This document shows positions 8,055 to 14,080 of a DNA stretch of 18,574 nt, one piece after another. This DNA is from an uncultured Rickettsiales bacterium (lineage in GTDB: Bacteria; Pseudomonadota; Alphaproteobacteria; Rickettsiales; UBA998), in contig CALJMC010000050.1 in assembly GCA_937982385.1 (NCBI GenBank), positions 1 to 18,574 of the forward strand, written 5' to 3'. Positions within the stretch are counted from its first letter, which is position 1. Every line of letters starts with the position of its first letter. Position numbers and translations under genes: made by a program. The notes beneath the pieces were generated by a model, which was not told the origin of the DNA, did not search any database, and was given only the letters and a program-made list of their open reading frames with translations.

Positions 8055-8306
8055 ATGAGTTTTTCTGCACGTATCGCCAAAGAATCCGCACTTGTCTATG
8101 ACCTCCGCGTCACGCTTGATAATGAGCCGCGCTATTTCATTGTGCAAGTCACGCCCGCCACACGCAAGGCGTTCCTCGCTGCCATTGAGGCTGATGCTGG
8201 CTTCACCATTGAAGACTATGGCACCATCCTCCATCGCGGCTGGGATGAGCCGTCCGACGCGCTCAAACAAGAGCTACATGATAAATTCGGCATGCCACTG
8301 GACTAA
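8055..8306 (+). CDS. Small conserved-looking protein, unknown function
   Basis: An 83-residue soluble protein starting MSFSARIAKESALVYDLRVT. A longer in-frame ORF begins at 7941, but it lies inside the upstream gene. The ATG at 8055 is preferred because GGAGA (8044-8048) lies just upstream and the protein pattern becomes regular there. It has a strand-rich first half (YDLRVTLDNEPRYFIVQV), then a helix (ATRKAFLAAIEAD), then the motif DYGTILHRGWDEPSD and a charged C-terminal helix. The YDLRVTLD...DYG-IL-GW pattern reminds me of short uncharacterised alphaproteobacterial proteins, but I can give no function. It starts 1 bp after the repeat-protein stop, with its ribosome-binding site inside that gene, so the two are probably translated from one message. 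Confidence 0.75.
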   Translation: MSFSARIAKESALVYDLRVTLDNEPRYFIVQVTPATRKAFLAAIEADAGFTIEDYGTILHRGWDEPSDALKQELHDKFGMPLD

Positions 8307-8381
8307 TAACTAACCTATTGGACATCGCCGTGCATATCGGTTATCAGTTATGTTATGTAAACGTGAATAAGGGCGAACATC

Positions 8382-9032
8382 ATGACAACACTTACAGGAC
8401 CAGAGGCAACACCAGCATCAGGCGGAAAAGCCAAACAACTCATCGTATTTTTGCATGGGGTTGGTGCAGATGGCAATGATTTGTTCGGGCTGAAAGACCC
8501 ATTCCAAGAAGCCTTTCCTGATGCGCATATTGCATCGCCCAATGCACCGTATGACTGCGACATGGCCCCGCATGGCTATCAATGGTTTTCACTACAAGAC
8601 CGTTCATCTGATGCATTGCTCACAGGGGTAAAATCAGTCGAAGGCGTATTAAACCAATTTCTCGATAACAAACTTGCAGCGCTCGGCTTAGGCTTTGATA
8701 AACTCGCTGTTATCGGATTTTCGCAAGGCACGATGACCGCACTGCATACTATGCTGCGTCGTGGCGCACCTTGTGCCGGGGTTGTTGGCTATTCAGGCGC
8801 AATCGTATCAAGTCGCTCAATGAACGGTGAAATCAAAGCACGCCCACCCGTATGCCTTATTCATGGCGATGCAGATATGGTGGTTCCTTATGCCGCCATG
8901 GCAGATGCGGAAGCGACGTTCGCCATCAATGATGTCCCCCATGAAACCCATACCCGTCAAGGGCTTGGCCACGGCATAGACCCTGAAGGTGTAAACATAG
9001 GCATAGAATTCCTGAAGAGGAAGCTAGGCTAA
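8382..9032 (+). CDS. Alpha/beta hydrolase, phospholipase/carboxylesterase family
   Basis: A 216-residue cytoplasmic serine hydrolase of the phospholipase/carboxylesterase family (relatives include bacterial EstB/YpfH-type and acyl-protein thioesterase-like enzymes). It hydrolyses short-chain carboxylic esters; the natural substrate is not predictable. Visible features: FLHGVGADGND near the N-terminus (oxyanion region, 23-33), nucleophile elbow IGFSQGTM with Ser114, HGDADMVVPY with the acidic residue Asp165, and GLGHGIDPEG with His197. Length is typical of the family. GGGCG lies before the ATG at 8382. The gene appears complete, yet a decayed copy of a related 3' end lies at 10241-10334, beyond the AT-rich cassette. 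Confidence 0.93.
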   Translation: MTTLTGPEATPASGGKAKQLIVFLHGVGADGNDLFGLKDPFQEAFPDAHIASPNAPYDCDMAPHGYQWFSLQDRSSDALLTGVKSVEGVLNQFLDNKLAALGLGFDKLAVIGFSQGTMTALHTMLRRGAPCAGVVGYSGAIVSSRSMNGEIKARPPVCLIHGDADMVVPYAAMADAEATFAINDVPHETHTRQGLGHGIDPEGVNIGIEFLKRKLG

Positions 9033-9072
9033 AGAACACGAAAATATGTTAAATACGCCTCACAATACCAAC

Positions 9073-9100
9073 TAAATTACTGTTGATTAACACTAATTTA
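9073..9100. promoter_or_regulatory. 28-bp dyad operator candidate upstream of the two-gene cassette
   Basis: Outer arms TAAATTA (9073-9079) and TAATTTA (9094-9100) are perfect inverted copies. Inner arms TGTT (9081-9084) and AACA (9089-9092) are as well. In all, 24 of 28 positions are symmetric by my count. Its centre lies about 40 bp before the expected transcription start of the promoter at 9111-9119, so it covers the missing -35 box. That is a position used by both repressors and class II activators. No T-run follows, which argues against a terminator for the esterase. Confidence 0.6.
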
Positions 9101-9110
9101 AGAACTTCGT

Positions 9111-9119
9111 TGCTATAAT
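9111..9119 (+). promoter_or_regulatory. Extended -10 promoter of the two-gene cassette
   Basis: TGCTATAAT is a perfect TGn-extended -10 element (TATAAT at 9114-9119). No good -35 box lies 16-18 bp upstream; the 28-bp dyad sits there instead. The expected start is near 9126, leaving a leader of ~105 nt before the ATG at 9232. The rest of 9033-9231 is AT-rich, and I see no gene in it. Confidence 0.6.
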
Positions 9120-9231
9120 GAAGAATGATATGGCACACTCCCCATACTATAAATTATGTATTAGTGGTTGTATTATACGATTACTTCCGCTAACAAGAAT
9201 TATATAATATTCAACATGAAATGGTAAGCTA

Positions 9232-9714
9232 ATGTCAAGTGATTTCAAAAAGTTAGTTGAACGATGCGCACGAAGAGATGAAAATCATACAATTTTTAAC
9301 GCATCAAAAGATCACGCCTATATCTTATTTGATAACTTACTCAAAAAATCTTTGGAAACCGACCGAGTTGTCAAAATTTTCTCTGGATGCTTCCAGAGTG
9401 ATTTCTATGAAAAGCTTATCGATATAACACAAGAAGCATTGAACGCTGGAATCACTGTATCAATTATCGCGCAATATGACGACTCCCTTCATGACAATAA
9501 ATTCTACACTCTCGTAAAAAACCACAAGAACGGTAATGCTAGAGTGCTACAAGATAAAAACACCCACATACCTCACTTCATTCTTGTTGGTAAAGTAAGC
9601 TATCGTATCGAGACTGATGACGCTTTGAAGAGCGCCAGAGCGAACTTTAATGATGCTAATACTGGTGAGGTTTTGGCATCCACATTCAATACATTACAGC
9701 AGAATGCTGCGTAA
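9232..9714 (+). CDS. Degenerate PLD-like protein of a two-gene accessory cassette
   Basis: A 160-residue soluble protein, AT-rich compared with the housekeeping genes. The layout resembles one phospholipase D-like domain: a helix (AYILFDNLLKKSLE), a strand and loop (VVKIFSGCF), a long helix (FYEKLIDITQEALNAGI), a strand (TVSIIAQYD), and then PHFILVGKVSYRIE and SARANFND, which stand where PLD enzymes have HxK and the following Asn. The Lys of HxK is not in place, so catalysis is unlikely if the relationship holds; a sensor or binding role would fit better. The PLD assignment is my inference from pattern alone. The start codon is ATG with only a weak GGTAAG ribosome-binding site. The membrane-protein gene follows after 11 bp. 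Confidence 0.65.
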   Translation: MSSDFKKLVERCARRDENHTIFNASKDHAYILFDNLLKKSLETDRVVKIFSGCFQSDFYEKLIDITQEALNAGITVSIIAQYDDSLHDNKFYTLVKNHKNGNARVLQDKNTHIPHFILVGKVSYRIETDDALKSARANFNDANTGEVLASTFNTLQQNAA

Positions 9715-9725
9715 GGCGGAAACCT

Positions 9726-10232
9726 GTGGAAATAAACATCCTGCCGTCATTTTTAAATGACTTAGTAGTGGTTTCTACTATAGCGATTATAATCGGCCAA
9801 AATCTTCGTAATGATTTGAAGGAAACGGTGTCATTTTCAAAAAAGTCCACCCAAGATCACATTGCAACAATCAATGACAGGCATGATCGAGATATCACTC
9901 AGGGTTTCTCTGAAACGACTGCACAACAATATGACCTCATTCGAAACTACCAAACATCGACACTATGTGGGTTTGATATATTCTTTTACGTCATGATATT
10001 CTGCTCTTTATTTATCAATACTGGAAGAGTCTTTTTTGATAACACTATCTTGCTCACAATTTTTCAATTCCTAGAATCTGTTTTGCAAATATCATTATTG
10101 GTAGGCTTTGGAACTTTCGGATTGGTCTTGTGGAGAATTAAGAAAAATCATGCAGATTTTATCACCAAATGTCATAATTTTTGTACCGCAATAACTCTAG
10201 CGGCGGATATTAACGAGCAAAACAACACCTGA
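9726..10232 (+). CDS. Three-helix membrane protein, partner in the two-gene cassette
   Basis: A 168-residue protein starting at GTG (9726), chosen because AAGGCGGA (9713-9720) lies just upstream, overlapping the stop of the preceding gene. A first hydrophobic segment lies at residues ~8-25 (FLNDLVVVSTIAIIIGQ). It is followed by a ~50-residue polar, charged helix-like linker (LRNDLKETVSFSKKSTQ, with several Arg, Asp and His). Two long hydrophobic segments follow at ~77-100 (FDIFFYVMIFCSLFINTG) and ~105-133 (ending FGTFGLVLW), then a basic tail. No known family is recognised. A small soluble protein paired with a small membrane protein behind its own regulated promoter resembles toxin-type or phage-defence cassettes, but nothing here proves that role. 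Confidence 0.65.
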   Translation: MEINILPSFLNDLVVVSTIAIIIGQNLRNDLKETVSFSKKSTQDHIATINDRHDRDITQGFSETTAQQYDLIRNYQTSTLCGFDIFFYVMIFCSLFINTGRVFFDNTILLTIFQFLESVLQISLLVGFGTFGLVLWRIKKNHADFITKCHNFCTAITLAADINEQNNT

Positions 10233-10240
10233 TATTTTTT

Positions 10241-10334
10241 GTTATTCCATGACCTTGCAACATACTCACCTTGATCAGCACCCGCCCCTGATGGCGTAAA
10301 AATTGGCATAGACCTTCTAAAAAGCCTCGGTTAG
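10241..10334 (+). pseudogene. Relic 3' end of a second esterase gene
   Basis: This stretch matches the 3' end of the intact hydrolase gene at 8382-9032. From 10287 it reads PDGVKIGIDLLKSLG and a stop; the intact gene ends PEGVNIGIEFLKRKLG and a stop. About 35 of 48 aligned bases are identical, with one codon missing. Upstream, homology persists weakly (a His codon at 10248, lining up with VPHE in the intact gene), but an in-frame TGA at 10272 and scrambled codons where the catalytic GLGHG should be show decay. It begins within 10 bp of the stop of the cassette membrane gene. The level of difference suggests a divergent homologue or an old duplicate, not a recent copy. Confidence 0.75.
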
Positions 10335-10392
10335 TCTTTTATTTACTATTATCTGATACACTTATCTTAATAATAAAAAGATGAGGTGTGTG

Positions 10393-10794
10393 ATGCGTAA
10401 CTATGTAGGGCTATTTTTCTCTTTATGTTTTGCAACATCTGCGGCACACGCGGATGAGGCCATCAGCATCACACCAGAAGATAAATGGAACATCGCGCCC
10501 TCACACAGCGACACATATATGCCTGAAAAATTAGACTTCGTTACCGATGACATCGAGTTTGATAACCCTGCACCCTATGTCGGCCTCAGTTTTACAGATA
10601 AAAATAATAAGAATAAGCAATGGGAATTCAAAGCCAATATTGGCGTGAAATATAATGGGGACACGGATGTGACCAACCATGATGACGTGAGCTATCAAGC
10701 ACAGCTTGTGCGTAAAAGCTGGGAACTCGAAAATAACTCCAATGAGCTTGAATTCAACCCTGTGGTGATGATGGGCCTAAAATACCATTTTTAG
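10393..10794 (+). CDS. Short outer-membrane-type protein (C-terminal beta-barrel segment)
   Basis: A 133-residue secreted protein. The ATG at 10393 is preferred over the one at 10381 because GAGG (10383-10386) then has proper spacing. A signal peptide is clear (RNYVGLFFSLCFATSAAHA, cleaved before DEAIS). The mature part has a linker and then barrel-like strands: PYVGLSFTD, WEFKANIGVKYNGDTDV and a last strand FNPVVMMGLKYHF, ending in the aromatic Phe typical of BAM-assembled outer-membrane proteins. It resembles the C-terminal third of a longer alphaproteobacterial outer-membrane protein family (PYxGLGW...DxGVxxxGxPDV...YPVxSxGLSYRF); that link is from memory. If so, it is a shortened version with too few strands for a full barrel by itself. 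A relic tail of the same kind lies directly downstream. Confidence 0.7.
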   Translation: MRNYVGLFFSLCFATSAAHADEAISITPEDKWNIAPSHSDTYMPEKLDFVTDDIEFDNPAPYVGLSFTDKNNKNKQWEFKANIGVKYNGDTDVTNHDDVSYQAQLVRKSWELENNSNELEFNPVVMMGLKYHF

Positions 10795-10801
10795 CCATCC
10801 A

Positions 10802-10888
10802 CCCGCTCAAATTGCTAACATTGAAGAGGATGTGAACACACTGCTAGTGCACCCAGTGCTGACGGCCGGGCTTAGCGATCGTTTTTAA
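10802..10888 (+). pseudogene. Relic 3' end of a second outer-membrane protein gene
   Basis: Directly after the stop of the 10393 gene, one frame reads EEDVNTLLVHPVLTAGLSD followed by Arg-Phe and TAA (10886-10888). It lines up with the end of the intact neighbour (LENNSNELEFNPVVMMGLKYHF): the N-x-x-L, the P-V, the G-L and the terminal aromatic Phe coincide. There is no start codon or 5' part, so it is a tail only. It overlaps the pyrD stop codon (10885-10887) on the opposite strand. The homology is short and I judged it by eye. Confidence 0.55.
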
Positions 10889-11946
10889 CGATGGTCACTG
10901 CCAATCAATTCATTGAGGCTGCTCATACCCAACCTGTCCATTTCAGCGATGATGCCGTTATTGATCTCACGAACCAGACCAAACCCTTGATAGACCAAAG
11001 CAGAATAGAGCTGCACAAGGGACGCCCCCGCTTTTATTTTCGCTATCGCATCCGCCGCAGAGGCGACGCCCCCCGCCCCAATAAGCGGCACATTGCCATC
11101 AGTCAATTGATGCATCATACGCAGCGCATCAGTGGAGCGCTGCATAAGCGGCTTCCCACTCAATCCGCCCATTTCGTGCGCATATTGATTGTGCAATGTA
11201 TCTGGGCGGGCAATAGTCGTATTGCTAATAATCAACCCATCAAACCCGACCTCCAACGCCACCTCAGCAATATCACGCGCTGCTGCTTCATCTATGTCCG
11301 GTGCAATTTTCACTAACGTCGGCTTGAAGCCATGCTGCTTCGCCAGCACATCGCGCCGACTATAAATACCCTTCGTCAGATCGAGCATCGCGTGCTTATG
11401 CTGCAAATCACGCAAACCCGGTGTGTTAGGTGAAGATATATTCACCGTGATATAATCTGAGAGTGCATAGAGCCTATCGAGCGCTAACAAATAGTCATCC
11501 AATGCATGCTCGGTGTCTTTGTTTTTACCAATATTCACCCCAACAATGCCGCGCGACCTGTTCCGCCCGTCAAGATTGCTAGCCGCCTGCTCCATCCCGC
11601 CATTATTGAAACCAAGACGATTAATGACCGCCTCATCCTCAGTGAGCCTAAACATACGAGGCTTAGGGTTACCTACTTGAGCTTTAGGCGTGATAGTCCC
11701 TACCTCTGCAAAGCCAAAAGGCTGCTTGAGGATAGCGTTGTAACATTCTGCGTTTTTATCGAAGCCTGCAGCCAAGCCAACCGGCGCAGGGAAATCAAGC
11801 CCGAACACGGTCATCTTCAAGCGCGCATCTAATGATGCCTGCGGAACGAGACAACCACCTAGTTTTAACGCTTTCAGCGCCATATTATGCGCTGTTTCCG
11901 CATCAAAGGCATGGAGTATTGGTTTGGCGAAAGAGTATAAGGTCAT
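10885..11946 (-). CDS. pyrD: Dihydroorotate dehydrogenase (quinone), class 2
   Basis: The flavoenzyme oxidises dihydroorotate to orotate with quinone as acceptor, in pyrimidine biosynthesis at the inner membrane. Visible motifs: FDAETAHNMALKALK in the N-terminal quinone-channel helices, GLAAGFDKNAE, VGTITPKAQVGNPKPR, INRLGFNNGG, VNISSPNTPGLR (class 2 enzymes use Ser as base), LVKIAPDI, IISNTT, GGLSGKPL and the phosphate-binding GAGGVASAADA. I chose the ATG at 11946 (353 residues, normal for class 2). A longer ORF reaches 12057, but its extra 37 residues would cross the promoter of the divergent operon and match nothing in the family. No strong ribosome-binding site is visible at either start. 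The stop codon overlaps the relic tail at 10802-10888. Confidence 0.96.
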   Translation of the reverse strand: MTLYSFAKPILHAFDAETAHNMALKALKLGGCLVPQASLDARLKMTVFGLDFPAPVGLAAGFDKNAECYNAILKQPFGFAEVGTITPKAQVGNPKPRMFRLTEDEAVINRLGFNNGGMEQAASNLDGRNRSRGIVGVNIGKNKDTEHALDDYLLALDRLYALSDYITVNISSPNTPGLRDLQHKHAMLDLTKGIYSRRDVLAKQHGFKPTLVKIAPDIDEAAARDIAEVALEVGFDGLIISNTTIARPDTLHNQYAHEMGGLSGKPLMQRSTDALRMMHQLTDGNVPLIGAGGVASAADAIAKIKAGASLVQLYSALVYQGFGLVREINNGIIAEMDRLGMSSLNELIGSDHR

Positions 11947-12011
11947 GATGCATGTCATAGACCAATCGCGTGCCCAATTCAATAAATGATGATAAAAATG
12001 CATCACAGCAT

Positions 12012-12040
12012 TTGATATTAACGAAAATTTACTGTATAGT
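12012..12040 (+). promoter_or_regulatory. Sigma70-type promoter of the algX-algF-sel1 operon
   Basis: TTGATA (12012-12017) and TATAGT (12035-12040) are exactly 17 bp apart; each box matches five of six consensus bases. Transcription would begin near 12047, giving a ~46-nt leader to the GTG at 12093. This also argues against the longer ORF start at 11970 and against the longer pyrD start. Confidence 0.65.
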
Positions 12041-12063
12041 CCTGCCGCATCACTCAATTAATA

Positions 12064-12077
12064 AGCGCAAGAGCGCT
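12064..12077 (+). promoter_or_regulatory. Leader hairpin next to the algX-like ribosome-binding site
   Basis: AGCGC (12064-12068) and GCGCT (12073-12077) can pair around a four-base AAGA loop. The ribosome-binding site GGAGA follows at once (12078-12082), with the GTG start 10 nt further on. A short GC stem in an otherwise AT-rich leader could affect translation or message stability; the function is not shown. Confidence 0.3.
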
Positions 12078-12092
12078 GGAGAAAAAACAACA

Positions 12093-13433
12093 GTGAAACG
12101 ACATTCTAACATTAGCTTTATCGCGGCAGCCCTAGCATGTTCCTATACTATAGTTCCGTCGCAAGCCACAGCAAAAACCTTTACATGCCCGTATCTTGAT
12201 GATGACACCAAAGTAACCGCTGAGAAAATGGTACAGGGAAATAATGGGTGGTTCTTTCGTCGCGAATCTGATTTACGCGAGAATTTCACCATCATGCCTG
12301 AAACGAAGAAGCTCTTTGCTCGCATGAATAAGGCACTCAATGACAACGGCACACATTGGGTATTCATGCCCGTGCCTGTGCGTGGATTATCTGGCTATGC
12401 ACATATGAATCGCGCTGAGAATTTCCAAAGCAAGTTTAACGAGAAGGTCTCCGGCGCAGCATTTGAAGATATGTTGAAAGATTTGCGCTCAACTGGGATG
12501 ATTGTTCCGAGCTTACTTGAAGCATCGCAGTCAGTAACAGGCGAGAAGCCTTTCTATTTCGCACGCGATCACCATTGGACAGATTGGGGCTCACGCGCCA
12601 GTGCTGAGGCAGTCGCAGCAGCATTAAAAAATAATGCGGTCTATATGGACCAACCAAAGGTACAATTCACCTCAACCAAAAAATATGACGTGCAGCTCAA
12701 AGCAGGTATCGCAACTGAATTGCAACGCCTATGTACGGATGACTTGCCCCCTGAACCACTCAAACACTTCACGACTCAGCTCAATGCTGAAGGTGCAGAT
12801 GCACTGTTTGGTGATGTTGGCGGAGAGCCATCTGTATTGGTAGGGACCAGCTTTAGTGCTGTGCCCCACTTTAACTTCGATGGATTTCTATCGGAAAAGA
12901 CAGGGCTGAACATTTCAAACCGCTCGGTGTCAGGTGGCGGTATCTATAACGCCCTCATCTCCTACACATCATCAAAACAATTTGAAAAAACCAAGCCCCC
13001 ATTTCTCTTTTGGGAAACACCAAGCAGCTATGACTTCAACACAGAAACACCCACCGTGATGCGTCAGATAATCCCTGCAGTGCATGGCGTATGTAAAGGT
13101 GGCAATGTGATAGCAAACACCAGTGTAAAAATTAAAAATGGTGTCTCAACAACCCTCTTCACGCTACCTGCAAAAAAGAAAGTGTCCCTCACCGATTATT
13201 ACCTCTTTATTGATGCAGGTGATCGTGCTTTCAACCAATTCACTCTCATCATCGATTATGATGATGAAGATGGAGAATGGTTCACAATTGACCGATCTGA
13301 TCGTTTTGACAATGAAGGACGTTTCTTCATTGAGCTCAATGATGAGATTGAAAGTAATGTTGTAAAGATTGGTATTGATAATATGCCTAACATCAACGCA
13401 ACACTGAATGCAAAGATTTGCAAAAAATCATAA
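12093..13433 (+). CDS. AlgX-like exopolysaccharide O-acetyltransferase (SGNH hydrolase-like)
   Basis: A 446-residue periplasmic protein of the AlgX/AlgJ family, which transfers acetyl groups onto exopolysaccharides such as alginate. The start is GTG at 12093, fitting the GGAGA and the promoter. The signal peptide (basic KRH, then FIAAALACSYTIV, with ATA before KTF) ends near residue 28. Family landmarks: NGWFFRRESDL (51-61), the Asp-x-His pair in ARDHHWTDWGS (Asp159, His161), and the nucleophile motif GTSFS with Ser253, matching the AlgX triad spacing. FWETP follows at 306-310. The C-terminal ~115 residues are beta-rich with paired cysteines (334, 443), as expected for the carbohydrate-binding module of AlgX, which AlgJ lacks. 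Total length is near AlgX (474). AlgF- and Sel1-type genes follow after 14 bp and 0 bp. Confidence 0.85.
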   Translation: MKRHSNISFIAAALACSYTIVPSQATAKTFTCPYLDDDTKVTAEKMVQGNNGWFFRRESDLRENFTIMPETKKLFARMNKALNDNGTHWVFMPVPVRGLSGYAHMNRAENFQSKFNEKVSGAAFEDMLKDLRSTGMIVPSLLEASQSVTGEKPFYFARDHHWTDWGSRASAEAVAAALKNNAVYMDQPKVQFTSTKKYDVQLKAGIATELQRLCTDDLPPEPLKHFTTQLNAEGADALFGDVGGEPSVLVGTSFSAVPHFNFDGFLSEKTGLNISNRSVSGGGIYNALISYTSSKQFEKTKPPFLFWETPSSYDFNTETPTVMRQIIPAVHGVCKGGNVIANTSVKIKNGVSTTLFTLPAKKKVSLTDYYLFIDAGDRAFNQFTLIIDYDDEDGEWFTIDRSDRFDNEGRFFIELNDEIESNVVKIGIDNMPNINATLNAKICKKS

Positions 13434-13447
13434 ACTAGGAGATTATT

Positions 13448-14080
13448 ATGACAAAACTATTTTCAACTATTGCGGCGACCCTCTTAAGCCTTGTTGTTAT
13501 GGCACCTGCACACGCAAGTGATGCAGCGCTTTATGCACCAGAACCTCCTGAGAATGCCGCATTTGTTCGCGTGATAAATGGAACAGCCAGCCCGCTAGAA
13601 ACACTCGCACTGGGCGGTATTGCATTCACTAACGTTGAAGCAAACACAATCTCACCATATCAAATCGTACCTGAGGGCAGCTATGCGTCTCCAAAGGATG
13701 CAGCGGTATCATGGGATGTTCAACCTCAGAAATATTATGTTCTCACCATGAGCAGTGCAGCAACCACTTTAGTTGAAGAGCCTGGCATTGAGAACCAAGC
13801 AAAAAGCCAAGTCTATTTCTACAACCTGACGAGCAAAACAGCCGCGTTGCATGCACCAAAGTTTAAAGCAGACATCGTCGGTGACGTTGAGGCAGGAACA
13901 CAATCTAGTAAAGCGATTAATGCTCTCACCATTGACATCAGCGCACGCGTTGATGGCGCAGATATCGAAACATTCCAAGCGGTTGAATTGCAGCGTCGTA
14001 TCGGCACCACTTTTGTCGTCACAGAAAATGCCAACGGCAGCATTTCAGCCTTTTATTCAGACAACCAGCAAGCACAGTAA
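13448..14080 (+). CDS. AlgF-like alginate O-acetylation accessory protein
   Basis: A 210-residue periplasmic protein; Pseudomonas AlgF is of similar length. The signal peptide is FSTIAATLLSLVVMAPAHA. The mature protein starts SDAALYAPEPPENAAFVRVI, matching the AlgF signature (ALY-P--P-GSAFVRV-N) of its first beta domain. The rest is beta-rich and has no cysteine or membrane helix. In Pseudomonas, AlgF works with AlgI, AlgJ and AlgX in acetylating alginate in the periplasm, possibly as an acetyl-group relay or adaptor; its exact reaction is not settled. Here it lies between the AlgX-like and Sel1-type genes. TAGGAG (13435-13440) gives a strong ribosome-binding site 7 nt before the ATG. Its stop directly abuts the next start codon. 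Confidence 0.8.
   Translation: MTKLFSTIAATLLSLVVMAPAHASDAALYAPEPPENAAFVRVINGTASPLETLALGGIAFTNVEANTISPYQIVPEGSYASPKDAAVSWDVQPQKYYVLTMSSAATTLVEEPGIENQAKSQVYFYNLTSKTAALHAPKFKADIVGDVEAGTQSSKAINALTIDISARVDGADIETFQAVELQRRIGTTFVVTENANGSISAFYSDNQQAQ

Noticed and set aside
7762..8091. Minus-strand ORFs opposite the repeat-protein 3' end
   Set aside because: They overlap each other in two frames and the real genes on the plus strand; there is no ribosome-binding site or plausible protein pattern.
10878..10892. Hairpin ATCGTTTTTAACGAT as a terminator
   Set aside because: Six-base stem with a three-base loop, low GC, no T-run after it on either strand, and it lies over the pyrD stop codon.
11947..12057. 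37-residue N-terminal extension of pyrD (ATG at 12057)
   Set aside because: It crosses the divergent promoter, matches nothing known in class 2 enzymes, and the start at 11946 gives the normal family length.
11970..12092. 41-codon N-terminal extension of the AlgX-like gene (ATG at 11970)
   Set aside because: It lies upstream of the -35/-10 boxes at 12012-12040 and would bury the signal peptide; the GTG at 12093 has a ribosome-binding site.
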